The notes beneath the pieces are model-generated. The model was not told the origin of the DNA. It made no database searches and saw only the letters and a list, made by a program, of their open reading frames with translations. A program made the position numbers and the translations under genes. 13,519 nt of DNA from UBA965 sp046303375 (GTDB lineage Bacteria > Chloroflexota > Chloroflexia > Chloroflexales > Roseiflexaceae): assembly GCA_046303375.1 (NCBI GenBank), contig JBKCGB010000106.1:1-13519 (forward strand). Direction: 5' to 3'. Below, one piece after another: positions 1 to 7,434 of this stretch (its first letter is position 1; each line of letters opens with the position of its first letter).

Positions 1-1030
1 CGGTAAGCCCAACCACACTTGTCCACTCCTCGTCACTACCGATTCCACCGCCAACTGGGCCAAACTCCACGCCGGCACATCCGACATGCGTGAAATGCCG
101 CGCATCCGACGACCCCATGGCGGCACTCAACGGTGCCGGCGCACCACGCACTGACGCTACTGCTGCCTGGAGTCGTACAATATCAGGGTGCGTGGCAGGC
201 ACATCCAAGGCTGGTTCATTAGCGATAACCTCGACCCGACAGGTTGCACCGACATATTCACGAATACGCGCAACCACGGTATGGGCATCTGCAGGTACAC
301 AGCGTACATCGAGCCACATGTGTGCCTCATCGGGGACCTTGTTGAACGCTACATTCGATGTTTCGATGCGTGCCAAATTGACCGTCGTCACCCACGCCTC
401 ATGCGTAGGCACAGGGAATGCGGTGGCAATACGCTGCCATGCCTCAGTTAGCATGCTCAGCGCATTCTGACCACGCCATGGGTAGGCACCATGTGCCGGC
501 ACCCCCTGGGCATGAACCTTAAGCCATACAATCCCTTTGGCTTGATGCACCACATTGAATTGCGTAGTTTCACCACTAATCACAAAATCGGCACGTACCC
601 CCTGCTCAACCTGCAGGAGCGTGCCATCAAAGCCACCTATTTCTTCGTCGCTGACCACTTGGAGTGCGAGCGGATAGGGCACACGGTGCACCATGTCGGC
701 AAAGACGGCACACAGTACGGCCAAGTTGGACTTCATGTCGAGCGCACCAACCCCGTAGATGCGGTCGTCGACCCGTGTCGCTTGGTACTGCTGTGGTTTG
801 CCAGGGATGACATCAACATGACCGTTGAGGATGACACGAAATCGTTCAGGGCGAGATGCCCCAGCATACGCCAAAAAGCTGTGATGACCGTTGCGCACAA
901 ACCACTCCACCGTCACATCCGCAGGGAGCTGCCGGGCAATCAAATCAAGCGCAGCCCGTAACTCATCATGCCTACCAGCATCAGTGCGCAAACCGATCAG
1001 TTGACTCGCCAGCATGATTACATCAACCAT
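1..1030 (-). CDS. M20-family zinc metallopeptidase/deacylase (ArgE/DapE-like), C-terminus cut by window edge
   Basis: The 343 visible codons read through to the left edge without a stop. The M20 layout is clear: GHVDV (His71, Asp73), a GALDMK motif (bridging Asp98), SDEEIGG (general base Glu129, ligand Glu130), SGET (Glu154) and the lid/dimerisation motif PAHGAYPWRG (His180). Late motifs SSDARHF (about 307-313) and FGPVGGG (323-329) follow. Family members are cytoplasmic di-zinc hydrolases that cleave N-acyl amino acids or short peptides; the substrate cannot be told here. In the last motif, the position where relatives usually carry the His metal ligand reads Gly (Ile330-Gly331-Ser332-Asp333-Glu334). 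The ATG at 1030 is preceded by GGAG with 7 nt spacing, 13 nt after the upstream GNAT stop, so the two genes are probably co-transcribed. Family is confident; exact activity is not. Confidence 0.9.
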   Translation of the reverse strand, partial: MVDVIMLASQLIGLRTDAGRHDELRAALDLIARQLPADVTVEWFVRNGHHSFLAYAGASRPERFRVILNGHVDVIPGKPQQYQATRVDDRIYGVGALDMKSNLAVLCAVFADMVHRVPYPLALQVVSDEEIGGFDGTLLQVEQGVRADFVISGETTQFNVVHQAKGIVWLKVHAQGVPAHGAYPWRGQNALSMLTEAWQRIATAFPVPTHEAWVTTVNLARIETSNVAFNKVPDEAHMWLDVRCVPADAHTVVARIREYVGATCRVEVIANEPALDVPATHPDIVRLQAAVASVRGAPAPLSAAMGSSDARHFTHVGCAGVEFGPVGGGIGSDEEWTSVVGLT

Positions 1031-1043
1031 CGCAGTGCTCCGC

Positions 1044-1751
1044 TTACAGGGTAAAGACGTGGGTCTGTGCGACTGTTTCGTAGCCAAGTGTGGCATAGAG
1101 TGCCGCCCCTTCGTACGATGCCATCAACGTACTGGTGTGCATACCTGCAGCGGCATCGTCGTTGAGCATGGTCTGCATCAAGGCACTCCCATAGCCACGC
1201 CGGCGCTGTGCTGGCGCCACATACACCATGCTGACATAGCTATACCCTGATTGCAGACGCAATGAACGTCCACGGGCAACCATTTCGTCCGCACAAAAAA
1301 TAGCATAATGCCCCATCTGGGGGGCAGCCACATCGAATTGACTGAGCCACGGCTCACCTTCGGGATCCATGGCATTCCATTGCGTGATTTCCGCAAGCGT
1401 TGCACGAAGTACAGCATGGTGCGGATGCTCCACTCGTCGCATACGTACATCAACAGCCATCAGCAGTTCGCTGTAGGCGTGTGTGGCACCGAGTGCCTGA
1501 TACAGTGCAATATCGCGGTCATCATCGGCGCAGACCGTGATGTAGCAGAGTGATGCAGGTGGCACTGCGCGAATGCATGACATTGCATGCGCTGGAACAC
1601 AGTCGGCCACAAAATAGTCATCACACAGATGTGGCTGCGTGACACGGAATCCGTGGACTGGCGCACACGCCAACCATGTACCCACAGCCTGTTTGTATGG
1701 CGTACCAACAAACCCAGCAACGCAGGCATCCCAGATTGCTGCACGATGCAT
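1044..1751 (-). CDS. GNAT-family N-acetyltransferase (two-lobed, 235 aa)
   Basis: The C-terminal half carries the acetyl-CoA-binding GNAT motif A: a beta strand ending in VYVAP, then QRRRGYGSAL (Q182, G186, G188 from the chosen start), followed by a motif-B-like ALYATLGYE (about 217-225) typical of the fold's end. The N-terminal 110 residues are a second, weaker lobe, so the protein is longer than a minimal GNAT of about 150 aa. It would transfer acetyl from acetyl-CoA to an amine on an unknown small molecule or peptide in the cytoplasm. The frame is open to a GTG at 1766, but an AAGGA at 1759-1763 sits 7 nt before the ATG at 1751, so the ATG is preferred; the GTG would overlap that ribosome site. 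It is first in a probable two-gene unit with the M20 enzyme and divergent from the metal ATPase. Confidence 0.85.
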   Translation of the reverse strand: MHRAAIWDACVAGFVGTPYKQAVGTWLACAPVHGFRVTQPHLCDDYFVADCVPAHAMSCIRAVPPASLCYITVCADDDRDIALYQALGATHAYSELLMAVDVRMRRVEHPHHAVLRATLAEITQWNAMDPEGEPWLSQFDVAAPQMGHYAIFCADEMVARGRSLRLQSGYSYVSMVYVAPAQRRRGYGSALMQTMLNDDAAAGMHTSTLMASYEGAALYATLGYETVAQTHVFTL

Positions 1752-1795
1752 AGCTGAATCCTTCACGCACGGTTATCTATACCATTACTGCATCT

Positions 1796-1824
1796 ATTGT
1801 ATCGTGGCACACGTGTCCTGTATA
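1796..1824 (-). promoter_or_regulatory. Candidate sigma70-type promoter for the GNAT-M20 unit
   Basis: On the minus strand a -35-like TATACA (1819-1824) and a -10-like TACAAT (1796-1801, five of six consensus bases) are separated by 17 bp, about 45 nt upstream of the GNAT ATG. The call rests on hexamer match and spacing only. Confidence 0.4.
1807..1818. promoter_or_regulatory. Palindrome between divergent promoters (possible operator)
   Basis: ACACGTGT (1809-1816) is a perfect 8-bp palindrome, extending to 1807-1818 with one mismatched pair. It lies inside the spacer of the predicted GNAT promoter and at the expected -35 zone of the ATPase promoter, so a protein bound there could affect both genes. 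It is a short motif and could be chance. Confidence 0.25.
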
Positions 1825-1838
1825 GCGCCGATTCGGTT

Positions 1839-1844
1839 TATAAT
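1839..1844 (+). promoter_or_regulatory. -10 element (TATAAT) for the metal ATPase
   Basis: A perfect TATAAT lies 30 nt upstream of the ATPase ATG. No good -35 hexamer is present at 16-18 bp spacing (the 17-bp position reads TCCTGT), which would fit an activator-dependent promoter. An AAAGG ribosome site (1860-1864) precedes the ATG by 9 nt. Confidence 0.5.
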
Positions 1845-1873
1845 CAGACCAAGGTATACAAAGGTTTAATACT

Positions 1874-4072
1874 ATGAGCGCAAACACACATACATTCATC
1901 ATTACCGGCATGGATTGTTTGGATTGCGCCAAAAGCATTGAGCGGGGTGTTGCGCAACTTCCGGGTGTCACCACCTGCACACTCAACTTTACCAGTGCAC
2001 GCTTACAGGTAACAGGTGCCATCAACGCAGATGTGATTTTGGCGCGTGTACAATCACTGGGATATGGTATCTCAGATGCATCAGCAACACCTGTCATTCA
2101 CACCGTGCCACCATCATTTATCGCATTCATGTGGCAACGACATGAGACGCAACTCGCACTCCTCGGATTACTCCTCATCAGTCCGTGCATCGTATTCGGC
2201 GAACTACTCGGGTGGGAACGTTGGTGGCTCGACCTGTTAGCGATCATTTCCCTGCTCTGTGCCATCCCACCAATTCTGCGCAGCGCCTGGCGCAGTCTTT
2301 GGATTAATCGAGAATTATCCATCAACGTCCTGATGACCATTGCGGCAGGTGGTGCAATTGCCCTCGGCCAATATGTCGAGGCGGGGATGGTGGTCGTACT
2401 GTTTGCTATCGGTGAAGCGTTGGAGGGATATAGCAGCAATCGTGCGCGTGCCGCAGTCTCTAGTATGTTTGCCTTGGTCCCTGAGCAGGCATTGCGACAG
2501 CACATCACTGATTGCGGTGATTCTCACGAACACCTGGTGCCTGTCAGCGCGCTGGAAATCGGTGATACCGTGATTGTCCGTCCTGGTGAGCGGGTCCCAT
2601 GCGATGGCATCGTAGCGCGTGGTGAATCGTTGGTCGATGAATCACTATTGACAGGCGAAAGTCATCCTGTGACCAAAACCGTCGGTGACAGCGTCTTTGC
2701 AGGGAGCATCAACGGGCTGAGTCCAGTGATTGTCACTATCACGCATCTCGCCAATGACAGCATGGTGGCACGCATGACGCATCTCGTAGCCGAAGCTCAC
2801 GAGCGACGTGCCCCCGTCGAGCAGGTGGTAGAGCGCTTTGCGCGCGTCTATACGCCGGCAGTAGTCATACTCGCCATCATGGTTGCCGTCATCCCACCAC
2901 TCGTGTGGGGAGCGCCCTGGTGGTCGTCCACCGATCCTGCCAGTGGCTGGCTCTATCGTGGCTTGGCCCTACTCGTCGTCGCATGTCCATGTGCACTGGT
3001 CATTAGCACGCCCGTCACCATCGTCAGTGCCTTGAGTAATGCGGCGCGCCACGGCATTCTCGTCAAAGGTGGCACCATCCTCGGCACGCTGGCACAGGTG
3101 CGCGCCATTGCATTCGACAAGACGGGAACGCTCACCAACGGTACGCCGAGCGTCGTCAACGTCCGCACCACAACCTGTGCGAGTCTCGATGCACCAATTG
3201 CCGCATGCCAAGCATGCACGAATGTTTTGGCACTTGCCGATGCCGTCGAACGCCACACCACGCATCCACTCGCACACGCCATTGTCACCGCTAGCCCGAC
3301 CCATTTACCTGCCGCACACAACATCATCACGCATGTGGGGCATGGCGTGAGTGGTGACGTTGCAGGCCGTACGGTGTTTGTGGGAAGCCACCACTATTTC
3401 GATCAAGACATTCCTCACGACAGCCAGCATTGCGCTGCCGCAGACGCAGATAGTCAAAACGGCTACATCCCGTTGATGGTCAGCGACAATGGCCGATACA
3501 TCGGAACCATCACCGTGGCAGATACGATACGCAACCACGCACCTAACGCCCTAGCGCACTTGCGCGAGCTCGGTATCACCAGCATCAGTATGCTTACCGG
3601 TGATACTGCACGCGTAGCACAGCATGTAGCACGCCAGCTGGGGATCACCCAGGTCTATGCTGGATTATTGCCTGTTGACAAAGTTGCCACCGTGCAATCA
3701 ATGCATGCGCAATACGGCATTGTGGCGATGGTCGGTGATGGCATCAACGATACGCCAGCCCTCGCAGGTGCCGATGTCGGTATTGCCATGGCTGGCACAC
3801 ACCAAGCCATGGAAGTCGCTGATGTGGCCCTCATCAATGCCGACATTCAGCGCATCCCTCAGCTCATCCGACTCAGTCGCACCACCATGCGCACCGTCAT
3901 GATCAACATTACGTTCAGTATCGCCATCAAAGCAATATTTCTCCTGATTGTCCTGCTCGGTCATGCCAGCATGTGGATGGCGATTGTGGCTGATGTCGGG
4001 ACAACATTGGTCGTCACCGCTTATGGACTACGCCTGTTGTATCTGCCACTCGAACCACGTCCGACACCATAA
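1874..4072 (+). CDS. P1B-2-type heavy-metal-exporting P-type ATPase (Zn/Cd/Pb, ZntA/CadA-like)
   Basis: This 732-aa inner-membrane pump uses ATP to export divalent soft metals. From the N-terminus it shows one HMA metal-binding domain with GMDCLDC (residues 12-18), the actuator TGES loop (260-263), the intramembrane metal site CPC (371-373), the phosphorylation motif DKTGT (Asp415), the nucleotide-domain HP pair (464-465) and the hinge GDGIND (621-626). Two features point to the Zn/Cd/Pb subgroup rather than copper: Lys686 in the penultimate helix (IAIKAIFL) and Asp707 in the last helix (VADVGTTLVV), which correspond to the conserved Lys/Asp of ZntA. The length matches ZntA/CadA. No ArsR/CadC or MerR-type regulator lies beside it. 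It ends 14 bp from the convergent glucosidase stop, with no obvious terminator between. Exact metal preference is inferred. Confidence 0.95.
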   Translation: MSANTHTFIITGMDCLDCAKSIERGVAQLPGVTTCTLNFTSARLQVTGAINADVILARVQSLGYGISDASATPVIHTVPPSFIAFMWQRHETQLALLGLLLISPCIVFGELLGWERWWLDLLAIISLLCAIPPILRSAWRSLWINRELSINVLMTIAAGGAIALGQYVEAGMVVVLFAIGEALEGYSSNRARAAVSSMFALVPEQALRQHITDCGDSHEHLVPVSALEIGDTVIVRPGERVPCDGIVARGESLVDESLLTGESHPVTKTVGDSVFAGSINGLSPVIVTITHLANDSMVARMTHLVAEAHERRAPVEQVVERFARVYTPAVVILAIMVAVIPPLVWGAPWWSSTDPASGWLYRGLALLVVACPCALVISTPVTIVSALSNAARHGILVKGGTILGTLAQVRAIAFDKTGTLTNGTPSVVNVRTTTCASLDAPIAACQACTNVLALADAVERHTTHPLAHAIVTASPTHLPAAHNIITHVGHGVSGDVAGRTVFVGSHHYFDQDIPHDSQHCAAADADSQNGYIPLMVSDNGRYIGTITVADTIRNHAPNALAHLRELGITSISMLTGDTARVAQHVARQLGITQVYAGLLPVDKVATVQSMHAQYGIVAMVGDGINDTPALAGADVGIAMAGTHQAMEVADVALINADIQRIPQLIRLSRTTMRTVMINITFSIAIKAIFLLIVLLGHASMWMAIVADVGTTLVVTAYGLRLLYLPLEPRPTP

Positions 4073-4086
4073 CGCCGATACACTGC

Positions 4087-6498
4087 CTACCCGCGTATCA
4101 AAGCACGCAACGCCTGCAGATACTTGCGGTTGGCCAACGCCACAAATGCATGCATCCATGCGAGTTTGATTTTGCCTTGGGCAAACATCATCAACGTGCG
4201 GGGTGGCATTTCGTCAGCCATCGTGCGAAACAACAACGCCGTGGGACCATCGGCATCCATCGCGCCAATCATCTGTTGCATCTGCCGACGCATCTGATTG
4301 TGGAGGGCGCGGGCAATCCACGAATGGGTGGCCATATCGCTAATTGGCGTATTAATTGTGAAATTTCCCCGCGTATGTCGTTTAGTGGTCAACGGTTTGC
4401 CATACACCTGTGCAAACGACGTTTCGTTGAATGCATCATTCCCTCGGATATCGCTGTAGCCTGCCAACACGCGCTGTGGCTGCGCAGCAACCCCGACCAA
4501 CGTCACCACTGCCCGCCCACGAATATCACGTGACGACGATCCAACCTGAATCTCGAATTCACCGGCTTCGACCAGCCACTGCGCCGATGCCACGTCGTAG
4601 AAGGCAAAGGCCCGTGCATCAAGTGTGAGTTGTACTGTTGTGGTAGCACCTGCCTCCAGATACACCTTGGTAAAGGCTTTGAGTTCGTGGGCAGGACGGA
4701 ACACACGCGCCGCCACGTCACGCACATACACCTGCACGACTTCGTGTCCAGCACGGTTGCCTGTGTTGGTGACAGACAGTGTGACCATCACGTTGCCATC
4801 CGGCTGAATCTGGGTCACCACATCACCATAGGCAAAACTGGTGTAACTCAGGCCATGCCCAAATGGGTAGCGTACTGCCACATCAGCGGTATCGTAGTAG
4901 CGATAGCCGACATAAATGCTCTCGCGGTAGACGACCATTTGCCCATCACCGGGGAAAAACGACGCTGCTGAGCAATCACTGCCATGCATGGGAATTGTTT
5001 CAGCCAGTTTTCCAGATGGATTCACCACGCCATACAACACATCCACAATCGCACCACCACCAGCTTGACCACCAAGGTACGCTTCTACGATGGCAGGCGT
5101 CTGATCATGCCATGGCATCTCGACAGGTGCTCCATTACACAACACGACCACCGTGCGTGGATTGGCTGCCACCACCGCAGTGACAAGTGCATCGTGACTC
5201 GCAGGCAATGCCATTGTCGTGCGATCGATTCCTTCTGCTTCGTAGATATCTGGCAAACCGACGACCAACACCACCACTTCCACTCGTTTGGCGAGTGCAA
5301 CTGCCTCGGCAATCAAGGCGGCATCGGGTGCTTTGGCCCGTGGATGATATCCCGCAGCATATTCCACATCTCTGCCCAGATGTGCCACCAGCATGTCGTA
5401 GACAGTATCGAGGCGTGTCGGATTGATATACGAGCTTCCTGCTCCTTGGTAGCGAGGTGCTTTGGCAAAACTGCCAATCACAGCAACCTGCTGTGTGGAC
5501 TGGAGTGGGAGCACATCGTGGTCGTTCTTGAGGAGCACAATTCCAGCTGCAGCTACGCGCCGCGCCAAGACGTGGTGCGCATCCCAGTCACAGGTAATCG
5601 TCTCATGATAACTGGGCAACGAACGCTTGATGAGGGTCAACACGCGTGTCACCACAGCATCAAGCTGGGCAATCGTCAACGTCCCTTGGTCAATCGCATC
5701 ACGGATACTGACACCATTCGCGTTCCCATTCCCTGGCATCTCCAGATCCATGCCCGCTGCAATCCCAGCAGCCCGCTCAACCACTGCACCCCAATCAGAC
5801 ACCACCAGTCCGGTGAATCCCCATTCGTTGCGCAAGACTTCCGTCAGCAGCCATGAGTGTTGGCTACAGCTCTCGCCATTCAAGAGATTATAGGCACACA
5901 TCACCGTCCATGGCTGGGCAGTTTTGATGGCACCCTCAAAGCTCGCCAAATATATCTCACGCAAGGCGCGTTCATCAACGAGCGTATCGATGGTCATACG
6001 CCGTGACTCTTGGTTGTTGGCAGCAAAGTGCTTGAGCGATGCGCCAACCTGTTGTGATTGCACACCGTTGATCCACGCAGCCGACATCTGGCTTGACAGC
6101 AGTGGGTCTTCAGAAAAGTATTCGAAGTTGCGACCACCGAGTGGCGAGCGTTTGATGTTTGTGCCAGGGCCCAACACCACACTCACATTGAGTGCACGCG
6201 CCTCTGCACCGATTGCACCACCAACCATTTGCACCAGCTCACAATCCCACGTGCTCGCCAATGCAGATGCGGTGGGGAAACAGGTCGACGGGATGGTATT
6301 CTCGAGGCTTACCCCCTCGAGCTGACGCTGCTTGCGGACACCATGAGGGCCATCGGTGATATAGACGGAAGGAATACCAAGTCGCTCAATCCCAGGCATC
6401 TGCCAAAAGCTCTTGCCTGAGCAGAGCGCAATCTTTTCTGCGAATGTCAGTTGTGCTAATACCTGTGCCACATCAAAATCATGGACATATGCGGTCAT
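4087..6498 (-). CDS. Glycoside hydrolase family 3 beta-glucosidase with C-terminal extension
   Basis: The protein has 803 aa and no signal peptide, so it should act in the cytoplasm on imported glycosides. The GH3 barrel carries DGPHGVR (Asp49), LKHFAANNQE (His157) and the nucleophile motif VSDWG (Asp235). The alpha/beta second domain carries EAEGIDR, whose Glu422 is the probable acid/base. A fibronectin-III-like domain follows (about 560-660). A further tail of roughly 130 residues (about 670-803), basic and Met-rich, contains no motif I recognise; similar tails occur in some bacterial GH3 enzymes. Exact sugar specificity (glucosidase, xylosidase or other) cannot be fixed. The frame is open to an ATG at 6528, but AGG (6505-6507) with 6 nt spacing favours the ATG at 6498, and the upstream ATG lies inside a palindrome. 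It is the last gene of a minus-strand run after two TetR genes. Confidence 0.93.
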   Translation of the reverse strand: MTAYVHDFDVAQVLAQLTFAEKIALCSGKSFWQMPGIERLGIPSVYITDGPHGVRKQRQLEGVSLENTIPSTCFPTASALASTWDCELVQMVGGAIGAEARALNVSVVLGPGTNIKRSPLGGRNFEYFSEDPLLSSQMSAAWINGVQSQQVGASLKHFAANNQESRRMTIDTLVDERALREIYLASFEGAIKTAQPWTVMCAYNLLNGESCSQHSWLLTEVLRNEWGFTGLVVSDWGAVVERAAGIAAGMDLEMPGNGNANGVSIRDAIDQGTLTIAQLDAVVTRVLTLIKRSLPSYHETITCDWDAHHVLARRVAAAGIVLLKNDHDVLPLQSTQQVAVIGSFAKAPRYQGAGSSYINPTRLDTVYDMLVAHLGRDVEYAAGYHPRAKAPDAALIAEAVALAKRVEVVVLVVGLPDIYEAEGIDRTTMALPASHDALVTAVVAANPRTVVVLCNGAPVEMPWHDQTPAIVEAYLGGQAGGGAIVDVLYGVVNPSGKLAETIPMHGSDCSAASFFPGDGQMVVYRESIYVGYRYYDTADVAVRYPFGHGLSYTSFAYGDVVTQIQPDGNVMVTLSVTNTGNRAGHEVVQVYVRDVAARVFRPAHELKAFTKVYLEAGATTTVQLTLDARAFAFYDVASAQWLVEAGEFEIQVGSSSRDIRGRAVVTLVGVAAQPQRVLAGYSDIRGNDAFNETSFAQVYGKPLTTKRHTRGNFTINTPISDMATHSWIARALHNQMRRQMQQMIGAMDADGPTALLFRTMADEMPPRTLMMFAQGKIKLAWMHAFVALANRKYLQALRALIRG

Positions 6499-6522
6499 TT
6501 CACACCTACTCTCACTACGGCT

Positions 6523-6537
6523 GTACATGCAGTGTAC
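6523..6537. promoter_or_regulatory. 15-bp inverted repeat GTACA-N5-TGTAC upstream of GH3 (possible operator)
   Basis: Arms GTACA (6523-6527) and TGTAC (6533-6537) are perfect inverted copies around 5 bp, 25-39 nt upstream of the GH3 start. The right arm overlaps the end of the 38-bp dyad by four bases. Size and position suit a TetR-family operator blocking glucosidase expression; binding is inferred. Confidence 0.4.
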
Positions 6538-6571
6538 CCGATAGGCGTACGAACGTACAACTATCGGGTAC
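6534..6571. promoter_or_regulatory. 38-bp interrupted palindrome between TetR-1 and GH3
   Basis: Outer arms GTACCCGATAG (6534-6544) and CTATCGGGTAC (6561-6571) are perfect inverted copies of 11 bp. Inner arms GTACG (6547-6551) and CGTAC (6554-6558) share exactly the same centre, giving 16 of 19 paired positions with 2-bp internal and 1-bp central mismatches. GTAC occurs at both ends and twice inside. No T-run follows on the minus strand, so it does not look like an intrinsic terminator. Most likely it is an operator for cooperative TetR dimers or a regulatory hairpin in the glucosidase leader. The remaining intergenic bases (6572-6610) show nothing clear. Confidence 0.6.
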
Positions 6572-6610
6572 CGATTAATCTATTGAGCTCCATCACACCA
6601 ACGCGCACGC

Positions 6611-7279
6611 TTACGCCGCTACACCTGCATTGGCACGAAGACCCTGCATCATGATTTCAACTGTACATGCATAGATGTCTTTGAGGGCATGACCGTATTC
6701 ACTCGTAATCTCATTCCCAAACTGGAGCATTCGCTGCTCCAACCCGTGTAACACCGTGAGTATCATTGCACGAATCAGCGTGGGTACCAACACAGGACGC
6801 AACGATCCATCACGGATTCCGAGCTCAACCAGTGTCGTCAGCGGATCATTCCCTTTGGCACGTATCGGGTTCGCCATACGAATCATCGCAACTTCGGCAT
6901 TATCACCATAAATTCGATTAAAATCCGCGACATACTGTGCCCCTTGCGGGCGTTTAAAATAATAATCGCAGAACCCGGTTAAGAGTGCATTGAGCCGGTC
7001 GGCACCATTCATTTGTGTGTTCCACACACTCGCAGGCATCGAATCAAAGACGTGTGTGGCATACCGCTGATAGACTGCCCATGCAATCTCCATCTTGTTG
7101 GCATAGTAACGATAAATCGTTGCTCGTGTCACACTCGCAGCGTCTGCGATGTCGTTGAGACCAACAGCGATTATCCCATGCCGATGAAACAATTGCTCCG
7201 CCACACTGAGTATGCGCTCCTGCTGACGCTTACGATGCCCTTCATACATGCGCACATTGTTATCCGCTGACTTGCTCAT
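6611..7279 (-). CDS. TetR/AcrR-family transcriptional regulator (TetR-1)
   Basis: This 222-aa protein has the TetR N-terminal DNA-binding domain (about 18-65): ERILSVAEQLF, then LNDIADAASV, then the recognition helix VTRATIYRYY (50-59). The C-terminal domain that would bind a ligand and dimerise is all-helical and not assignable to a known effector class. Length is normal for the family. The start is firm: AAGGAG lies 6 nt before the ATG. It is paralogous to the next gene upstream; the recognition helices are identical and similarity continues into the ligand domain (for example MPA.VW/Y and a matching YYF/YFF segment). It lies directly upstream of the glucosidase in the same orientation, with a palindrome-rich 5' leader, so it probably represses itself and the glucosidase. 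The effector is unknown; a sugar or glycoside is a context guess. Confidence 0.9.
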   Translation of the reverse strand: MSKSADNNVRMYEGHRKRQQERILSVAEQLFHRHGIIAVGLNDIADAASVTRATIYRYYANKMEIAWAVYQRYATHVFDSMPASVWNTQMNGADRLNALLTGFCDYYFKRPQGAQYVADFNRIYGDNAEVAMIRMANPIRAKGNDPLTTLVELGIRDGSLRPVLVPTLIRAMILTVLHGLEQRMLQFGNEITSEYGHALKDIYACTVEIMMQGLRANAGVAA

Positions 7280-7334
7280 AGCAGACTCCTTGTGTGCGAT
7301 ACCACATCGTAGTGACGATATGACATCGACTTAA

Positions 7335-7347
7335 TGTACTCTGTACA
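7335..7347. promoter_or_regulatory. 13-bp palindrome TGTAC-TCT-GTACA in TetR-1 leader (candidate operator)
   Basis: Perfect 5-bp arms surround a 3-bp centre, about 25-35 nt downstream of the predicted transcription start of TetR-1. A copy differing at one base lies at 7454-7466. GTAC half-sites also recur in front of the glucosidase. This arrangement fits autorepression by TetR-1 and/or TetR-2. Confidence 0.5.
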
Positions 7348-7349
7348 GA

Positions 7350-7366
7350 TCGTTTTGAGAAAACGA
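7350..7366. promoter_or_regulatory. 17-bp inverted repeat with 7-bp arms at TetR-1 transcript start
   Basis: TCGTTTT (7350-7356) and AAAACGA (7360-7366) are perfect inverted copies around GAG. Directly adjoining is GAGTACACTC (7365-7374), itself a dyad with 4-bp arms. Together they cover the predicted start point of the TetR-1 transcript. They could be an operator or a 5'-leader hairpin. A terminator for TetR-2 is less likely because no U-tract follows. Confidence 0.4.
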
Positions 7367-7376
7367 GTACACTCTT

Positions 7377-7405
7377 ATTATTTTTGAAATTTTTAAGTTT
7401 GTCAA
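7377..7405 (-). promoter_or_regulatory. Strong sigma70-type promoter for TetR-1
   Basis: On the minus strand a perfect -35 TTGACA (7400-7405) is followed after exactly 17 bp by AATAAT (7377-7382, five of six). This predicts transcription starting near 7370, inside the dyad cluster, with a leader of about 90 nt before the TetR-1 ATG at 7279. It would give TetR-1 and the glucosidase a promoter separate from that of TetR-2. Confidence 0.65.
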
Positions 7406-7434
7406 TACAATACCTTAATCATTTTTGCGTTTGT

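Noticed and set aside
491..961. Plus-strand ORF of 156 aa near the left edge
   Set aside because: Antisense shadow of the M20 gene, whose reading frame has all motifs and no stop.
4073..4086. Terminator between the convergent ATPase and GH3 genes
   Set aside because: Only 14 bp separate the stops and no stem with a T-run was seen there or in the adjoining gene ends.
4984..5856. Plus-strand ORF of 290 aa opposite the GH3 gene
   Set aside because: It is an antisense shadow: His/Cys/Arg-rich with no domain signal, while the opposite strand encodes an unmistakable GH3 catalytic core.
6534..6571. Reading the 38-bp dyad as a rho-independent terminator of TetR-1
   Set aside because: No U-tract follows on the minus strand, and the loop itself is palindromic about the same centre, which fits a protein-binding site better.
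7306..7319. Small dyad ATCGT-AGTG-ACGAT in the TetR-1 leader
   Set aside because: Only 5-bp arms and no relation to the GTAC motif; likely chance.
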